A stretch of DNA of 6,115 nt from Campylobacteraceae bacterium (lineage in GTDB: Bacteria; Campylobacterota; Campylobacteria; Campylobacterales; Sulfurospirillaceae). The notes under the pieces are model-generated. The model worked only from the letters and a program-made list of their open reading frames with translations, made no database searches and was not told the DNA's origin. Made by a program: the position numbers and the translations under genes. Positions within the stretch are counted from its first letter, which is position 1; each line of letters opens with the position of its first letter. Location: contig JALUMZ010000306.1 of assembly GCA_027055635.1 (NCBI GenBank), positions 1 through 6,115 of the forward strand, written 5' to 3'. Positions 1-6,015 of this stretch are shown piece by piece.

Positions 1-1
1 A

Positions 2-826
2 AAAGAGCGCAATATTGATGTAGAAACAGGGCTAAATCTCAGATATGCTATTGCAAAAAATGATAAGATTATGATAAACAATCTGGTTTTAAATGATTTG
101 GATCTCTTCTTCTCCTACAATGCGGGCGAGCAAACACAATATCAAGTTTATCTCTATAAAGTTATAGACAGGCTTATGCCAACTATCAATAGCTATGGTG
201 CATTTGAGCTTACAGAGGATAAATTTCAAACATCGTTTACTTTGAAAAATAGTGGAGTTCCATGTACTAGTTTTAGGCTTTGTCATAGAGATGATGCTAA
301 GTATCTTAGAAATTTTATACAAGATTGGCACAAAATGGTTTACAAGCCAGTTGACGGCTGGGGTGGAGTAGGGCTTACCAAGATAGAGAATGAGGAGACA
401 CTAGATGTTTTGATGCCATTTTTAAATCAGGCTGATTTAAGATTTTTTTATGTTGAAAAATTTATAAATTATGATAATACAGATTTTAGAGTAGATATAG
501 TTGATGGTGAATTTATATCATGTTATGGAAGAAAAGCACCAAAAGACAGCTGGAAAACAAATGTAACAAGTGGAGGTTCTATATTTTTAAGAGAAGCAAA
601 TGACGAACTTGTAAATACTGCAAAAAAAGCAGCACTTGCAACAGGCTTGGATATAGCCGGAGTTGATATTATTTATGATAGAGACAAGGAGGAGTATGTG
701 GTTTTAGAAGTAAACGGCATACCGGCTTTTGCAACACCGGCTCAAGAAAAGATAGGACTCAACTTTAATGATAAGAAAATAGAAAAGATAGTAAATCTAA
801 TAGATAGAAAAGTAAAGGAACAATAG
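2..826 (+). CDS. RimK-type ATP-grasp amide ligase, 5' end missing
   Basis: The reading frame is open to the left edge, so the true start is outside the window and 274 C-terminal residues are visible. The first internal Met codon is at 71, but 23 codons of continuous frame precede it and the pre-ATP-grasp lobe would be too short from there. Counting from that Met, the ATP-grasp features are the lysine of YKP (K92), a glycine loop GWGGVG (96-101), DFRV (138-141), an Arg followed by a W-x-TN segment and SGGS (154-170), and the metal ligands D199, E213 and N215 (in LEVNG). The order matches the RimK/MptN/CofF group, which uses ATP to form an acyl phosphate and join an amino acid, often glutamate, to a carboxylate of a protein or cofactor. 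The substrate cannot be read from the sequence. All metal ligands are intact, so it is probably active and cytoplasmic. Its TAG stop abuts the ATG of the next ligase, so the two are almost certainly co-transcribed and coupled. The family assignment is firm; the exact role is unknown. Confidence 0.85.
   Translation, partial: KERNIDVETGLNLRYAIAKNDKIMINNLVLNDLDLFFSYNAGEQTQYQVYLYKVIDRLMPTINSYGAFELTEDKFQTSFTLKNSGVPCTSFRLCHRDDAKYLRNFIQDWHKMVYKPVDGWGGVGLTKIENEETLDVLMPFLNQADLRFFYVEKFINYDNTDFRVDIVDGEFISCYGRKAPKDSWKTNVTSGGSIFLREANDELVNTAKKAALATGLDIAGVDIIYDRDKEEYVVLEVNGIPAFATPAQEKIGLNFNDKKIEKIVNLIDRKVKEQ
814..820 (+). promoter_or_regulatory. Shine-Dalgarno site for second ligase
   Basis: AAAGGAA lies six bases before the ATG at 827, inside the last codons of the upstream ligase. 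It supports the start at 827 and translational coupling, because the upstream stop TAG (824-826) touches that ATG. Confidence 0.75.
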
Positions 827-2230
827 ATGAGATTACCTAAATTAGGGTTTTTATACCTGGATTATGTATTGAGGTTTTTTGACCATTCAAATTTCAAAGG
901 GTGGCCTGAAAAAATAGAAACAGTTACATATCATTGGAAAAATGATAAAAAAAGATTTATAAAAGAGGTTAAAAAAAAGAAGATAGATGTTTTGATTGGA
1001 AATATACCCGCTACCGCTTATGAGACATTTAGAGAGATAGCAAGAGAGCTTCCGCATGTGAGATTTATACCATCTTTAGATACACAATTTTCAAATAAAT
1101 CAAAAGAGAATGTTACAAGATTTGCATGGAAATATAATTTACCAATCCCACAGACTCATATATTTTATGATAGAGAGAAAGGGTATAAATTTTTAAGACA
1201 AACAGATTATCCGAAAATTGTTAAAAGAAGTTATGGCCCTTCAAATTATGGTGGTTACTTTGTGCATAAAGTTGATAGTGTTGATGAGGCTATTGCGCTT
1301 TTTGATGAGAAGAAATACCATCCGATTTATGTTCAAGATTTTATACCGATGGAGGCAGATATCAGAGTTATGCTTATCGGTCATAAACCTGTTTGTGCAT
1401 TTTGGAGAAGACCGCCTGAGGGTGATTGGCTGACAAATACAAGCCAAGGTGGAAGTATGGATTATCAAGATGTTCCAAAAAATGTTCTAGACCTTGCTGT
1501 GAAAGTTAGCAAATCCGCAAATGCAGAGTATTGGGCTTGTGATGTAGCTTATGGAAAAGATGGAAATGTAAGGATTTTAGAGTGTGCTACTGCTTTTGCT
1601 GCATTTCCATATATAAGAGACTGGATAGGTCAGTATCTGATGTGGAGTCTTAGTGGTGGTAAGATGAAAAAACCTCATCTGCCTATGTTTAACTGGGAAG
1701 AGTTGGGCAAGATAGATAGTTCACTTCTAAGGACTATGAGGCATATAACTTTTGGTAAATATACTCCAAGTTATGATGGTGCCTATTTTGATGATAAGAA
1801 AAAATCTTATGGGGATTCTCAGTACTATATCCATGAGCTAGATGAGCAGTATCCTATGCTTGATGTAGCCCCAAGAGATTATGAAGAGTGGCCAAGTGAA
1901 AAATGGAATTTTCAAGACAGATTCCCATTTAAGAGTATCAAGAGTATGGAAGTAGAAAATATTCAAAATCTAGATGCTCCTACTAGTGGGGATGAAGCAT
2001 CACCAGAGATTATAATTGACCAGCAAGATTTACAGACTCTTTTTGAAGACATAAGTGGTCTTGGCAGTAAAAAAATACAGAAGATATTTGAAGAGTTTAG
2101 TGAAGATGAGATAGTAGAAAATCTTGAGTTTAACCCTGGTGCATTTTCTAAGATAAAAGGCATCAAGGAGAAGCTTGTAAAAAAAATTGTATCCGCTTGG
2201 GTAAGTTTCAAGGAGGATAGAGTTAACTAA
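827..2230 (+). CDS. RimK-like ATP-grasp protein with C-terminal helix-hairpin-helix pair
   Basis: This 467-residue protein has three parts. Residues 1-95 look like a pre-ATP-grasp lobe. Residues about 95-275 are an ATP-grasp domain with a nucleotide-binding Lys (K133), a glycine-rich loop (137-143), DIRV (178-181), RRPPEGDW (194-201), TN and QGGS (203-210), D239 and E252. After a linker that turns acidic near 375-405, residues 409-458 form two helix-hairpin-helix motifs (ISGLG then IKGIK), like the (HhH)2 of UvrC or RuvA, which binds the nucleic-acid backbone. The pattern D-x-RV, R-x-P, W-x-TN, GGS is shared with the preceding ligase, so the two are distant paralogues. The third metal ligand, normally Asn in E-x-N, is Ala here (E252-C253-A254), so activity may be altered or lost. 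A ligase role acting on, or tethered to, nucleic acid or a nucleoprotein is inference. The start is set by a good ribosome-binding site and the coupled junction. No signal peptide or membrane segment is seen. Confidence 0.82.
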   Translation: MRLPKLGFLYLDYVLRFFDHSNFKGWPEKIETVTYHWKNDKKRFIKEVKKKKIDVLIGNIPATAYETFREIARELPHVRFIPSLDTQFSNKSKENVTRFAWKYNLPIPQTHIFYDREKGYKFLRQTDYPKIVKRSYGPSNYGGYFVHKVDSVDEAIALFDEKKYHPIYVQDFIPMEADIRVMLIGHKPVCAFWRRPPEGDWLTNTSQGGSMDYQDVPKNVLDLAVKVSKSANAEYWACDVAYGKDGNVRILECATAFAAFPYIRDWIGQYLMWSLSGGKMKKPHLPMFNWEELGKIDSSLLRTMRHITFGKYTPSYDGAYFDDKKKSYGDSQYYIHELDEQYPMLDVAPRDYEEWPSEKWNFQDRFPFKSIKSMEVENIQNLDAPTSGDEASPEIIIDQQDLQTLFEDISGLGSKKIQKIFEEFSEDEIVENLEFNPGAFSKIKGIKEKLVKKIVSAWVSFKEDRVN

Positions 2231-2233
2231 AAA
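2226..2233 (+). repeat. Left target-site duplication of MITE-like element
   Basis: ACTAAAAA occurs here and again at 2350-2357, directly outside the two inverted-repeat ends of the 115-bp element. The next base differs (G at 2234, A at 2358), so the duplication is 8 bp, or 9 with one change. This copy contains the stop codon of the second ligase, so insertion left that protein unchanged. Its A-rich nature makes chance identity possible, but the position at both ends argues against it. Confidence 0.65.
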
Positions 2234-2247
2234 GTAACCTTACGCAC

Positions 2248-2253
2248 TATAAT
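2248..2253 (+). promoter_or_regulatory. Candidate -10 promoter box TATAAT
   Basis: A perfect TATAAT sits just inside the left arm of the MITE-like element, 112 bases before the peptidase ATG. The best -35-like hexamer is TTAACT (2223-2228) with a long 19-base spacer. In Campylobacterota the -35 box is commonly weak, so this does not exclude a promoter. A transcript from about 2260 would carry both internal hairpins as a leader of the peptidase mRNA. In AT-rich DNA such a hexamer can arise by chance. Confidence 0.35.
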
Positions 2254-2273
2254 TAGCAAAGTTCTCAGAAGTG

Positions 2274-2293
2274 GCAGGGACTAAAGTCCCTGC
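2274..2293 (+). repeat. Hairpin 1 in MITE-like element
   Basis: Arms GCAGGGAC and GTCCCTGC form a perfect 8-bp, GC-rich stem closed by a TAAA loop (the inner T-A pair could extend it to nine). No T-run follows, only AACCCCC, so it does not look like an intrinsic terminator. Its GC content stands out from the surrounding AT-rich DNA. Confidence 0.8.
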
Positions 2294-2309
2294 AACCCCC
2301 TAAAGCTTA

Positions 2310-2328
2310 CGAAAAGTAGAACTTTTCG
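2310..2328 (+). repeat. Hairpin 2 in MITE-like element
   Basis: Arms CGAAAAGT and ACTTTTCG form a perfect 8-bp stem with an AGA loop. The right arm could alternatively pair with the AAAAGT at 2333-2338, so two folds compete. No T-run follows on either strand, which argues against an intrinsic terminator. Confidence 0.7.
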
Positions 2329-2349
2329 AGAAAAAAGTGTGTAAGGTTA

Positions 2350-2357
2350 ACTAAAAA
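2350..2357 (+). repeat. Right target-site duplication of MITE-like element
   Basis: This is the second copy of ACTAAAAA, directly after the right inverted repeat and eight bases before the peptidase ATG. Because the arm ends in GTTA, the exact identity with the left side can also be read as a 12-bp repeat GTTAACTAAAAA (2222-2233 and 2346-2357). The 8-bp reading is preferred because it leaves the inverted repeats exactly terminal. Confidence 0.65.
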
Positions 2358-2365
2358 ACTCAATC

Positions 2366-4936
2366 ATGAAAAATCAATACATTTCATATGATAAAGGAAT
2401 AGAGTTGCTGAAAAAAGCACAATCTCAATTTCCAGATATCATTAAAATTCAAACAATAGGCAAAACTGAGGAAAATAGAGAGATAGTATTAGCAACTCTA
2501 TCTCTACATGTGGAGGATGCGAACAAAAAACCCGCACTTCTGTTTACTGGTACTATTCATGCTAGAGAGTGGATAGGGCATGAACTTGCTCTAAAATTTA
2601 TAGAGTATATTTTGGATAACTATGAGATAAATCCAAGAATAAAAGAGTATCTAAAACGCTCAACTCTATATATAGTGCCTTGTCTAAACCCTGACGGCTT
2701 TGAATACTCAAGAAAACACTTCTCTTTTTGGAGAAAAAACAGAAGGAAAAATCCTGATGGCTCTTTTGGAGTTGATTTGAATCGTAATTTTTCTGTAGGA
2801 TTTACAAAAACTACAAATATGAGCTCAAATGTTTATGGTGGAAGTGAACCTTTTAGTGAACCAGAAACCAGAGCTATAAAAGAGTTTGTTGATTTTCATC
2901 CAAATATCACTATAGCGCTTGATTATCACTCTCAAGGAAATGTCTTTTTTCCCGCTCACAAGTTTAGACATGAAAGTGAGATAGACGGTACGGATTTAAA
3001 TACCTTGTGTGCCAATATGAGTGAACAGATAAATAGAGTGACAGGACGAAACTACGGAATTCATAGAGGTAAGCCGCCTGCAAAGTTGATAAGTGGAAGC
3101 GGTAGAGAGTATTATTATTCTAAAGGAATTTTAGCGCTAGTAGCTGAGGTTGGAACTAAGAATATCCCAGATTATATGAAGGTTATGAGCAGTTCTGTAA
3201 ATGAAAATATTCCCGCATTGCTAAAGGCTTTTGAGGAGACTATCAACTACTCTTCGCTTGCCCCAAAAAGGGTTGATAATTTTACTATAAAAGATGTTGG
3301 CGTGGATTTTGTAGAGCTGACTTGGGCATATGAGCTAAGAGATGATATATATTTTGAGATATATAGAAACACAAGAGACAAGGCTCCATGTGGTGAGCAT
3401 AATATAATAGGAATTACTAAGGAACATACTTTTAGAGATATAGAGTTAGAGTCTTTCAAGTCATATTACTATACGATAAGAGTAGTCAATAAAAAGACAA
3501 AATTACAATCTCCATTTGTGCCTGTTGTAAAGGTAAAGACGGATTTAAAAAATACAGAATTTTCAAAAATGTTGTTTGCACTAAAAGATGGAACAGGGTA
3601 TGTTGGTGAAAATATGAGCGAAGTCAATAGAGCACATTTTGGAAAAAACTCGCTTTTTGTCGGGATCAATAAAGCCAAAGGCATCTGCGATGGAGTGATT
3701 AGTTATGACTTAAGCTCTGTGCCAAACGATGCTATTATAAAAGAGGCGAGGTTTCATCTCTATCCTATGAATAGGGTAGGGGCAAAAATTGAGAGATTTG
3801 GTGAGTGGAATTTATGTTTGATAGACAGTGATGAGGTAAATGATGTAACTGATTTTAAACAAGTAGAGAATGCCCCTTGTGTGCAAGTTATCGGAGATGC
3901 TATAAAGTCTCAAAATTTAACTCAAGGTATCTGGAATTATTGGGATTTTTCTTCGTATCAATGTTCGCTTTTGCAAGAGAGATTAGATCAAAATAGCGTC
4001 CTGTTTAGATTGGATGGACCAAAAGAGTTGCCCTATGGCGAGGATTCGCAAATCATGCAGTATGACATAGGATATGGAACTTTTGGCGGAGGTCTCCACT
4101 ATCGTCCAATGCTAGAGATAAAATACACTTTGCCTAGTATCAAAATAGAAATCATCCCTTCTTTATCACAAGAGATAAGCGTAGGTATGCAAAGAGAGAT
4201 ACTAGAGAGTGGCTTTGATAAAAAAGGCAATAAAATATATGGACATCTTAGATATGATTTATCCGTTTTGCCAAATCCTGATACAACAGTCATAACTAGA
4301 GCGTATATAGAGTTAGAAAATCAAACGACCTATAAAACAACAAAAGGTATCAGTTTTTATCTTGAACTTTTAGAGAAAGAGGAGAAGATCTCAAGTTATG
4401 AAGATGTAAAAAATAGAGAAAGTGTAGAGTATATAGGGTATGAATTGCAAGATAGTTTTTTAAACAAGAAAAGAAAACACTATTTTATGTTTGATACACT
4501 CTCGTTGCTACAATTAGAAAAAGTACATGAAGATAAAAAAGAGTTGGAGATCATCATCAATGCTACGACATCTCTATCAAGAGTAGTTGGACGCATAGTG
4601 AGATGGGGGGCAAATCCAAAACTCATCATAGAGTATATAAACAAAAGAAAAGAGCCTCTGCAAAAAGTAAAAGATTTGAAATACACCATAGAAAATGGCA
4701 AAATAAAACTTTTATGGACAAATCCTAAAGATGGTGATTTTGTCGGCTCGTATGTTGTGAGAAATTCATTTCATCCACCAAAAAATTTCATGGATGGAGT
4801 TAAGATATATGGTGGAAAAGATGAATACACCTTTGACACATTTGGCTCGCTAGATAGAGATAAGTTTTATAGTGTATTTACTTATGATAATGTTCCAAAC
4901 TACTCTTCGCCAGAGATTTTGCATGTAACATTTTGA
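2366..4936 (+). CDS. M14 zinc carboxypeptidase with FN3 and DNRLRE-like modules
   Basis: Residues about 5-293 form a full M14 domain: zinc ligands H65 and E68 (in HAREW) and H188 (in DYHSQG), NPDG (108-111), FWRKNR (121-126), DLNRN (137-141, equivalent to Asn144-Arg145 of carboxypeptidase A) and catalytic E261 (in AEVG). It should remove C-terminal amino acids. R247 appears to occupy the specificity position 255 of carboxypeptidase A, which would favour acidic residues. Downstream modules are FN3-like (about 302-392), a DNRLRE/CBM-like sandwich (about 402-590, with SYDLSSVP), a second one (about 595-760, with RYDLSVLP) and an FN3-like end (about 765-856). Such modules usually occur on exported proteins, yet no signal peptide or membrane segment is seen, and an in-frame stop at 2348-2350 rules out a longer N-terminus. 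No clear Shine-Dalgarno precedes the ATG. The MITE-like element separates it from the ligases, which it probably once followed by 11 bases. M14 membership is firm; the outer module names are tentative. Confidence 0.88.
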   Translation: MKNQYISYDKGIELLKKAQSQFPDIIKIQTIGKTEENREIVLATLSLHVEDANKKPALLFTGTIHAREWIGHELALKFIEYILDNYEINPRIKEYLKRSTLYIVPCLNPDGFEYSRKHFSFWRKNRRKNPDGSFGVDLNRNFSVGFTKTTNMSSNVYGGSEPFSEPETRAIKEFVDFHPNITIALDYHSQGNVFFPAHKFRHESEIDGTDLNTLCANMSEQINRVTGRNYGIHRGKPPAKLISGSGREYYYSKGILALVAEVGTKNIPDYMKVMSSSVNENIPALLKAFEETINYSSLAPKRVDNFTIKDVGVDFVELTWAYELRDDIYFEIYRNTRDKAPCGEHNIIGITKEHTFRDIELESFKSYYYTIRVVNKKTKLQSPFVPVVKVKTDLKNTEFSKMLFALKDGTGYVGENMSEVNRAHFGKNSLFVGINKAKGICDGVISYDLSSVPNDAIIKEARFHLYPMNRVGAKIERFGEWNLCLIDSDEVNDVTDFKQVENAPCVQVIGDAIKSQNLTQGIWNYWDFSSYQCSLLQERLDQNSVLFRLDGPKELPYGEDSQIMQYDIGYGTFGGGLHYRPMLEIKYTLPSIKIEIIPSLSQEISVGMQREILESGFDKKGNKIYGHLRYDLSVLPNPDTTVITRAYIELENQTTYKTTKGISFYLELLEKEEKISSYEDVKNRESVEYIGYELQDSFLNKKRKHYFMFDTLSLLQLEKVHEDKKELEIIINATTSLSRVVGRIVRWGANPKLIIEYINKRKEPLQKVKDLKYTIENGKIKLLWTNPKDGDFVGSYVVRNSFHPPKNFMDGVKIYGGKDEYTFDTFGSLDRDKFYSVFTYDNVPNYSSPEILHVTF

Positions 4937-4940
4937 TAGA

Positions 4941-5016
4941 TGGTGGAGTGTAGCGGGATCGAACCGCTGACCCCGACGCTGCCAGCGTCGTGCTCTCCCA
5001 GCTGAGCTAACACCCC
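4941..5016 (-). tRNA. tRNA-Ala (anticodon GGC)
   Basis: The 76-nt cloverleaf on the minus strand is complete: acceptor stem GGGGTGT with ACACTCC, D-arm stem GCTC/GAGC, anticodon stem CGACG/CGTCG around loop CTGGCAG, variable GGGTC, T-arm AGCGG/CCGCT with loop TTCGATC, discriminator A73 and an encoded CCA. Anticodon GGC reads alanine GCC and GCU codons, and the G3-U70 pair, the main alanine identity element, is present. T8 is present, the site that ThiI-type enzymes convert to 4-thiouridine. Positions 32 and 38 are C and G and could pair. The gene starts three bases after the stop of the thiouridylase-like gene, so it is probably cut from that transcript. Its 3' end lies four bases from the stop of the opposing peptidase gene. 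Confidence 0.97.
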
Positions 5017-5019
5017 AAG

Positions 5020-6015
5020 TCAGGTGATAAAATATTTGCGCAAATCAGCCCGGTTTTCATAAGGCGATTCGTTAAATATTTTTTCGCCGACAATTATATC
5101 ATATTTTTTATTTAATTGAGTTTTTGCAAATGATAAGACGGCCTTAATTGCTAAATTTAGCTCTTTTGGTGTAGCGTTTGCACTCAAAAGCGAAGATGGG
5201 CCGGGTACATCTTTGGCTTTCAAAAAGATATATTTGTCACTTTTTATATCTTCTATCCTTTTGTTCTCTTCTTGATCTCTTCCTATGATTAGTTTTGCAC
5301 CATCATCAAGCCTTAATTGTCTTCCATTTTTCAAAACATCGATATCGGAAACTTCCAAATCATCATATTTGATAAAATCTTTCATCTTTTTAGTGAAGTT
5401 TATATCTGTCAAAAGACATCCTCCACCGGGTTTTTCAAAATCATCCCAGCCAAATTTTTCTGCCAATGCCAACTGCTCTTCTCTTCCTCTGCCATTTATA
5501 CCTAAAAGCTCTTCTCTTTTTACCCAGCCTTCTAACTCCGGTTTTGTAGGTTTCATCACTTTTGCACTCAAAGGCCTGAGTATCAAGCCCTCTTCATCTC
5601 CTGCTAGTTTTCTTACTGATTGTAAAGCATCACTTCTTTGACTCATAGGTCTTTGCCCGACTACTTCTCCTGTAACTAAAAAAGAGGCATCATATTTTGA
5701 TAGTAATTCCATGGCAATCTTAAACATAAAGCCATGACAATCTATGCAGGGATTGAAATTTTTACCGTATCCAAATTTTGGATCAAAGAGTATATTCTTT
5801 ATGTATGTATCTCTAACATCTATCACTTCAAAATCAGCACCTGCCATATTTGCTCTTTTTTCCATAAGTTTGCTGGTGTCTAATTTTGAACCAAAACCTA
5901 TATTTATATTTAAAGCAGTTACTTCAATACCCTGTAATTTCATTAGTTTGATTGCTATCATACTGTCAAGTCCACCGCTAAATAGCGCCAAGCATCTTTT
6001 TTGCTTACTCTTCAT
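5020..6015 (-). CDS. ThiI/MnmA-like PP-loop tRNA thiouridylase with NFACT-R-like domain
   Basis: This 331-residue protein opens with a PP-loop ATP site (LFSGGLDS, 11-18), which adenylates a base or carboxylate. Residues 1 to about 205 resemble the tRNA thiouridylases ThiI, TtuA and MnmA. C90 and C93 (in NPCIDC) and C200 (in GGGC) give a CxxC plus C set, as used in TtuA and archaeal ThiI to hold an iron-sulphur cluster. Residues about 228-331 match the NFACT-R style: the IGRDQEEN stretch (244-251) and DVPGPSS (269-275), an RNA-binding domain known in the NFACT/RqcH family. From memory, comparative work has noted NFACT-R fused to thiouridine synthase domains. A role in tRNA sulphur modification is therefore likely, with 4-thiouridine at position 8 the simplest guess; another thiolated base is possible. 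The common automatic label of argininosuccinate synthase domain protein would be misleading. The start ATG has AGGAG 12 bases upstream and overlaps the preceding gene. A tRNA-Ala gene follows three bases after the stop. Confidence 0.8.
   Translation of the reverse strand: MKSKQKRCLALFSGGLDSMIAIKLMKLQGIEVTALNINIGFGSKLDTSKLMEKRANMAGADFEVIDVRDTYIKNILFDPKFGYGKNFNPCIDCHGFMFKIAMELLSKYDASFLVTGEVVGQRPMSQRSDALQSVRKLAGDEEGLILRPLSAKVMKPTKPELEGWVKREELLGINGRGREEQLALAEKFGWDDFEKPGGGCLLTDINFTKKMKDFIKYDDLEVSDIDVLKNGRQLRLDDGAKLIIGRDQEENKRIEDIKSDKYIFLKAKDVPGPSSLLSANATPKELNLAIKAVLSFAKTQLNKKYDIIVGEKIFNESPYENRADLRKYFIT

Larger units (their letters stand above)
2235..2349 (+). mobile_element. MITE-like 115-bp element between ligase and peptidase genes
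   Basis: The ends are 13-bp inverted repeats: TAACCTTACGCAC (2235-2247) and GTGTGTAAGGTTA (2337-2349), matching at 12 of 13 positions. The one difference is a G/T that would still pair as G-U in RNA. An 8-bp direct repeat flanks both ends. Inside are two perfect hairpins (2274-2293 and 2310-2328). There is no room for a transposase, so if mobile it would be a non-autonomous element moved by a related insertion sequence not in this window. Taking it out with one copy of the flanking repeat leaves only 11 bases between the ligase stop and the peptidase ATG, normal for an operon. A dispersed structured repeat of another kind, or a leader RNA, are the alternatives. Copies elsewhere in the genome cannot be seen from here. 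Confidence 0.7.

Noticed and set aside
71..73. ATG at 71 as the true start of the first ligase
   Set aside because: The frame stays open for 23 codons back to the window edge and the N-terminal lobe would be incomplete, so the gene most likely starts outside the window.
1963..2211. Minus-strand open frame of 82 codons
   Set aside because: It is antisense to the HhH-coding end of the second ligase, with no separate ribosome-binding site or family signal.
2211..2216. AGGAGG as ribosome-binding site of the peptidase gene
   Set aside because: It lies about 150 bases before the ATG now, and 25 bases before it even after removing the inserted element, too far to act. It encodes part of the ligase C-terminus.
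2274..2328. The two hairpins as intrinsic terminators of the ligase operon
   Set aside because: Neither is followed by a T-run on either strand, and both lie inside a unit bounded by inverted and direct repeats, which the MITE reading explains better.
2235..2349. Retron, riboswitch or CRISPR-like RNA
   Set aside because: No reverse transcriptase, cas gene or repeated spacer units are present, and the structure matches no riboswitch class that I recognise.
5285..5641. Open frame of 118 codons on the + strand
   Set aside because: It lies wholly antisense to the well-supported thiouridylase-like gene, is rich in Ser, Pro and Phe as expected from complementing Lys/Glu/Gly-rich codons, and shows no recognisable motif.
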